The notes beneath the pieces were generated by a model that saw nothing but the letters and a program-made list of their open reading frames with translations, was not told the DNA's origin and did not search any database. DNA of 64,000 nt, taken from the NCBI RefSeq assembly GCF_024300825.1, contig NZ_CP101323.1, positions 1,302,001 to 1,366,000 on the forward strand, written 5' to 3'. Made by a program: the position numbers and the translations under genes. This stretch comes from Natronomonas gomsonensis (GTDB lineage Archaea > Halobacteriota > Halobacteria > Halobacteriales > Haloarculaceae). Shown piece after piece: positions 61,810 through 64,000 of this stretch (positions are counted from its first letter, which is position 1; each line of letters starts with the position of its first letter).

Positions 61810-62694
61810 TTACTCGCCGGCGACAGGACCTTCCGCCATGTCGATACCGCCGGTGAGCGTGCGGTGCGGGTAGGGGATGTCGATGCCTTCCTCGTCGAAG
61901 CGGCGCTTGACCGCGGTGACGTACTCGCCGCGGGTCTTCACGAAGTCGGCTCGGGAGGGGTTGGCAATCCAGATGCGCGACTGGAGGCCGACCGAGGAGT
62001 CACCGAGTTCGGTCAGCCGGACGGAGGGACCTGGGTCGTCCATGATGCCCTCGTGGGCTTCGGCTTCCTCCATGATGATGTCGGTGGCTTTCTCGATGTC
62101 GTCGTCGTAGCCGATGCCGAAGACGAACTTCAGGCGGAGTTTGTTCGCGTCGACGGGGTTCTTGACGACGTTGTCAGTGAGTTGGGAGTTCGGGACGGTG
62201 AGCAGTTCGTTGTCGAAGGTCCGCAGGCGCGTGACCCGAAGGCTGATGTCCTCGACGACGCCTGAGTTGCCGTCGAACTCTATCCAATCGCCGATTTTGA
62301 ACGGCCTCTCGACGAAGATGAACACGCCGGCGACGAAGTTCGCGATAACGTCTTGCATCGCGAACCCGATGGCGAGCGTCGCCGCCGCGGCGACAGTCGC
62401 AAGCGAGGTGAGGATGTTCCCGCGGCCGGAGGCGGCGAAAGCCGCACCGAGGGCGACGAAGACTATTATGAAGAAGAGAACCTTGTTCAAGGGCTTTTTC
62501 GCATGACTGTCGAGACCGCGACGGTCCATCGCACGGCCGGCAAGCGGCAATACGAACGCCCGTCCGATGATGTAGACGAGGACGAACGCCACGATTCCGA
62601 GTACGGCGTAGCCGATAGGGTTGGTGTACACCGGGGCAAGTCCGAACACGTCGGTGAGAACGTCGCTTACGGGATTGGTCTGAGCCGGTATCAT
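61810..62694 (-). CDS. MscS-family mechanosensitive channel (paralogue 2)
   Basis: 294 residues. Three membrane segments are followed by the pore helix (LATVAAAATLAIGFAMQDVI) and the exit motif RPFKIGDWIEFDGNSGVVED, then the beta domain with FDNELLTVPNSQLTDNVVKN and the C-terminal cytosolic domain. It matches the size of archaeal MscMJ-type channels. The start overlaps the YhbY stop by four bases. It is more canonical than the paralogue at 13099. Confidence 0.9.
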   Translation of the reverse strand: MIPAQTNPVSDVLTDVFGLAPVYTNPIGYAVLGIVAFVLVYIIGRAFVLPLAGRAMDRRGLDSHAKKPLNKVLFFIIVFVALGAAFAASGRGNILTSLATVAAAATLAIGFAMQDVIANFVAGVFIFVERPFKIGDWIEFDGNSGVVEDISLRVTRLRTFDNELLTVPNSQLTDNVVKNPVDANKLRLKFVFGIGYDDDIEKATDIIMEEAEAHEGIMDDPGPSVRLTELGDSSVGLQSRIWIANPSRADFVKTRGEYVTAVKRRFDEEGIDIPYPHRTLTGGIDMAEGPVAGE

Positions 62695-62939
62695 CGATGG
62701 AACACGGCCGTATGGCCACGTGTCTCGATTACTTCCCCGCTGACTCGCTCGGCGAGCTCCTCGGCCAGTTCCTCGGTCGTGGTGCCGCCACGTGCCGCCC
62801 GAAGGAACTTCGCCTTCACGAGGTCGCGCTCCTGCAGTTGGTCCGACAGTTCCTCGACGACGGGGTCGAGGCCACCTTTCCCGACCCAGACGGTCACCTC
62901 GACATCGTGGGCACGCTGACGCAAGTCCTTCTCCGACAT
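62691..62939 (-). CDS. YhbY/CRM-domain RNA-binding protein
   Basis: 82 residues. EVTVWVGKGGLDPVVEELSD followed by KAKFLRAARGGTTTEELAEE is the CRM fold; the GKGG-like loop corresponds to the RNA-binding GxxG motif. Members associate with pre-50S ribosomal particles or RNA. It lies between Rpr2 and MscS on the same strand; the overlap with mscS suggests translation coupling, though a functional tie is not obvious. Confidence 0.88.
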   Translation of the reverse strand: MSEKDLRQRAHDVEVTVWVGKGGLDPVVEELSDQLQERDLVKAKFLRAARGGTTTEELAEELAERVSGEVIETRGHTAVFHR

Positions 62940-63013
62940 GCGCCTCCGTACTCGCGCCTTCGTTTTAAAGGATTAGTTTGCCGACGTGTATCGGGGGCGT
63001 CGAGGCCGTTTCG

Positions 63014-63289
63014 CTACTGGTATGGGTACCGCGCCTGGGCCCCACAGTCACAGGTGACCACGACGTGGCCGTCCCGCGTTCGGACCCGGGCGTTTCGACC
63101 CGGAATCAGATACGCATCACAGGCGTCGCAGGTGAACCGCTTGAACCGCTTCGGCAGCGGCAGGCGATTGCGTTCGGCGACCCGGCGCGCACGGCGGACG
63201 TACCGCTTTGCGAGGTCGTCGTTGCCCTCGCTGGCCGCCTCGCGGGCCAACTCGTGTAACCGCTCGATTCGCTCTGCGGCGACGCTCAC
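63014..63289 (-). CDS. rnp4: RNase P protein component 4 (Rpp21/Rpr2)
   Basis: 91 residues. Two N-terminal helices (AAERIERLHELAREAASEGN, DDLAKRYVRRARRVAERN) are followed by a zinc ribbon with FTCDACDAYLIPGR and VVTCDCGAQARYPY, four cysteine ligands, typical of archaeal Rpp21. It is a protein subunit of RNase P, which matures the 5' ends of tRNA. Divergent from rps15 across 242 bases. Confidence 0.92.
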   Translation of the reverse strand: MSVAAERIERLHELAREAASEGNDDLAKRYVRRARRVAERNRLPLPKRFKRFTCDACDAYLIPGRNARVRTRDGHVVVTCDCGAQARYPYQ

Positions 63290-63531
63290 GGCCCTGGGTT
63301 TTCGCCCGTCGCGTTTAGGCGTTCTGTAACGAGATGGGTCGAATCCCCGAGTAGAAACCGTTTAGTGTCCGAGACGACCACGAACGAACGGGAACCGCAC
63401 GACCGCAAATCTGACTCGCCGGCCGATTGGTCGGCTCGGGATTGCGGTAGTGCTGGCGGAACGCCACCAGCGCCTTCGGGCCTGACGCGATACCGCCGAC
63501 TACGAGCGGTCCGTGCAGTTCCAACAGAAAC
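63290..63531. promoter_or_regulatory. Divergent promoter and leader region of rnp4 and rps15
   Basis: This gap holds both promoters. CCGTTTAGTG at 63358-63367 could drive rps15 with a long leader of about 140 bases, since no TATA element sits at leaderless distance from its ATG. A stem with arms GCTGG and CCAGC (63454-63473) occurs in that leader and may serve in translational control by S15; this is inference. Confidence 0.35.
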
Positions 63532-63996
63532 ATGGCACGAATGCATTCCCGCCGTCGAGGCTCGTCCGGTTCGGACCGGCCCGCGGCAGACGAACCGCCG
63601 GAGTGGAGCGACGTAGACGAAGACGCAATCGAAGAGCGCGTCGTCGAGTTGGCCGAGGAGGGGCACGACCCCAGCCAAATCGGCCTGAAACTGCGCGACG
63701 AGGGCGTCCAGGGCGTCCCGGTGCCGGACGTGAAACTCGCGACCGGCAAGAAGGTAACCGAAATCCTCGAGGCTAACGACGTGACCCCCGACTTCCCAGA
63801 GGACCTCCGGAACCTCATGGAGCGGGCCGTCCGTCTCCGCGACCACATGGAAGAACACCCCGGCGACGCCCAGAACAAGCGGGCACTCCAGAACACGGAG
63901 TCGAAGATTCGCCGGCTCGTCGACTACTACCGCGGCGACGAACTCGACGAGTCGTTCACCTACGAGTACGACGAAGCGAAGGAACTGCTGGAGTAA
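63532..63996 (+). CDS. rps15: 30S ribosomal protein S15 (archaeal type)
   Basis: 154 residues. MARMHSRRRGSSGSDRPAAD is the archaeal N-terminal extension, EWSDVDEDAIEERVVELAEE and PSQIGLKLRDEGVQGVPVPD follow, and the C-terminal four-helix S15 core includes NLMERAVRLRDHMEEHPGD and NTESKIRRLVDYYRGDELDE. It binds 16S rRNA early in 30S assembly. It is complete, ending four bases before the window end. Confidence 0.95.
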   Translation: MARMHSRRRGSSGSDRPAADEPPEWSDVDEDAIEERVVELAEEGHDPSQIGLKLRDEGVQGVPVPDVKLATGKKVTEILEANDVTPDFPEDLRNLMERAVRLRDHMEEHPGDAQNKRALQNTESKIRRLVDYYRGDELDESFTYEYDEAKELLE

Positions 63997-64000
63997 CAGT

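Noticed and set aside
1-64000. CRISPR arrays, insertion sequences, rRNA operon, replication origin
   Set aside because: No regularly spaced repeats, no transposase-like frame, no rRNA sequence and no Orc1/Cdc6 gene with origin repeats were seen on reading both strands.

Overview
The window is chromosomal DNA from a haloarchaeon (class Halobacteria). The evidence is a high GC content, very acidic proteins, archaeal informational genes (S15, the Rpr2 subunit of RNase P, a 7S SRP RNA of archaeal type), archaeal lipid and isoprenoid genes (DGGGP synthase, phosphomevalonate decarboxylase), many apparently leaderless promoters with a TATA element about 27 bases before the start codon, and many small families known mainly from haloarchaea. 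The genus cannot be named from the sequence. No CRISPR array, intact insertion sequence, rRNA or replication origin was seen. DUF numbers given below are from memory and were not checked by search. Layout. 1-2.3 kb: a 2-oxoacid:ferredoxin oxidoreductase pair (beta subunit cut by the window edge). 2.5-8.6 kb: a DICT-domain sensor, then an exported COG1361-type protein and an RND/MMPL permease behind a perfect 26-bp operator-like palindrome, and a DUF7504-like protein. 8.6-18.1 kb: mostly minus-strand metabolic genes (lactonase-like hydrolase, acyl-CoA dehydrogenase, acyl-CoA synthetase, O-methyltransferase, MscS channel, carbamoylase, redoxin, MFS carrier) with pyroglutamyl peptidase on the plus strand. 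18.3-19.9 kb: an Lrp regulator overlapping an aminotransferase. 20-29.5 kb: a type IV pilus-like locus with one ATPase, one double-domain membrane platform and six pilin-like proteins, the last on the opposite strand. 29.7-32.1 kb: small genes, a lipoprotein, a decayed Bat-type regulator fused in frame to a flavin-binding PPOX gene, and tRNA-Ala(GGC). 32.2-40.7 kb: B12-binding methylmalonyl-CoA mutase subunit with MeaB, a hydrolase, response regulator, thiolase with its DUF35 partner, a KaiC-like ATPase, a PadR-type regulator and an acyl-CoA dehydrogenase. 40.7-41.7 kb: a deletion scar joining two broken genes next to an AT-rich island. 41.7-49.6 kb: fructose-bisphosphate aldolase and fructose-1,6-bisphosphatase, an acyl-CoA carboxylase subunit, a peroxiredoxin-like protein without its catalytic cysteine, two PH-domain proteins, MaoC hydratase, CitE-type lyase and glutamate dehydrogenase. 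49.7-61.2 kb: cytochrome P450, phosphomevalonate decarboxylase, small membrane proteins, universal stress protein with an amino-acid permease, DUF429, tRNA-Arg(TCG), DGGGP synthase, a second DUF7504-like protein, a CoA-binding protein and a luciferase-like oxidoreductase. 61.2-64 kb: a train of hairpins, SRP RNA, MscS, YhbY, Rpr2 and S15. How the genes fit together. Acyl-CoA synthetase, two acyl-CoA dehydrogenases, thiolase/DUF35 and a broken 3-hydroxyacyl-CoA dehydrogenase point to fatty-acid or branched acyl-CoA oxidation. The carboxylase subunit, B12 mutase subunit, MeaB, MaoC hydratase, CitE lyase and glutamate dehydrogenase could belong to propionyl-CoA metabolism or to the haloarchaeal methylaspartate cycle. 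Aldolase with fructose-bisphosphatase is a gluconeogenic pair. The most distinctive unit is the pilus-like locus. The most informative scars are the Bat/PPOX fusion and the 41-kb deletion junction.
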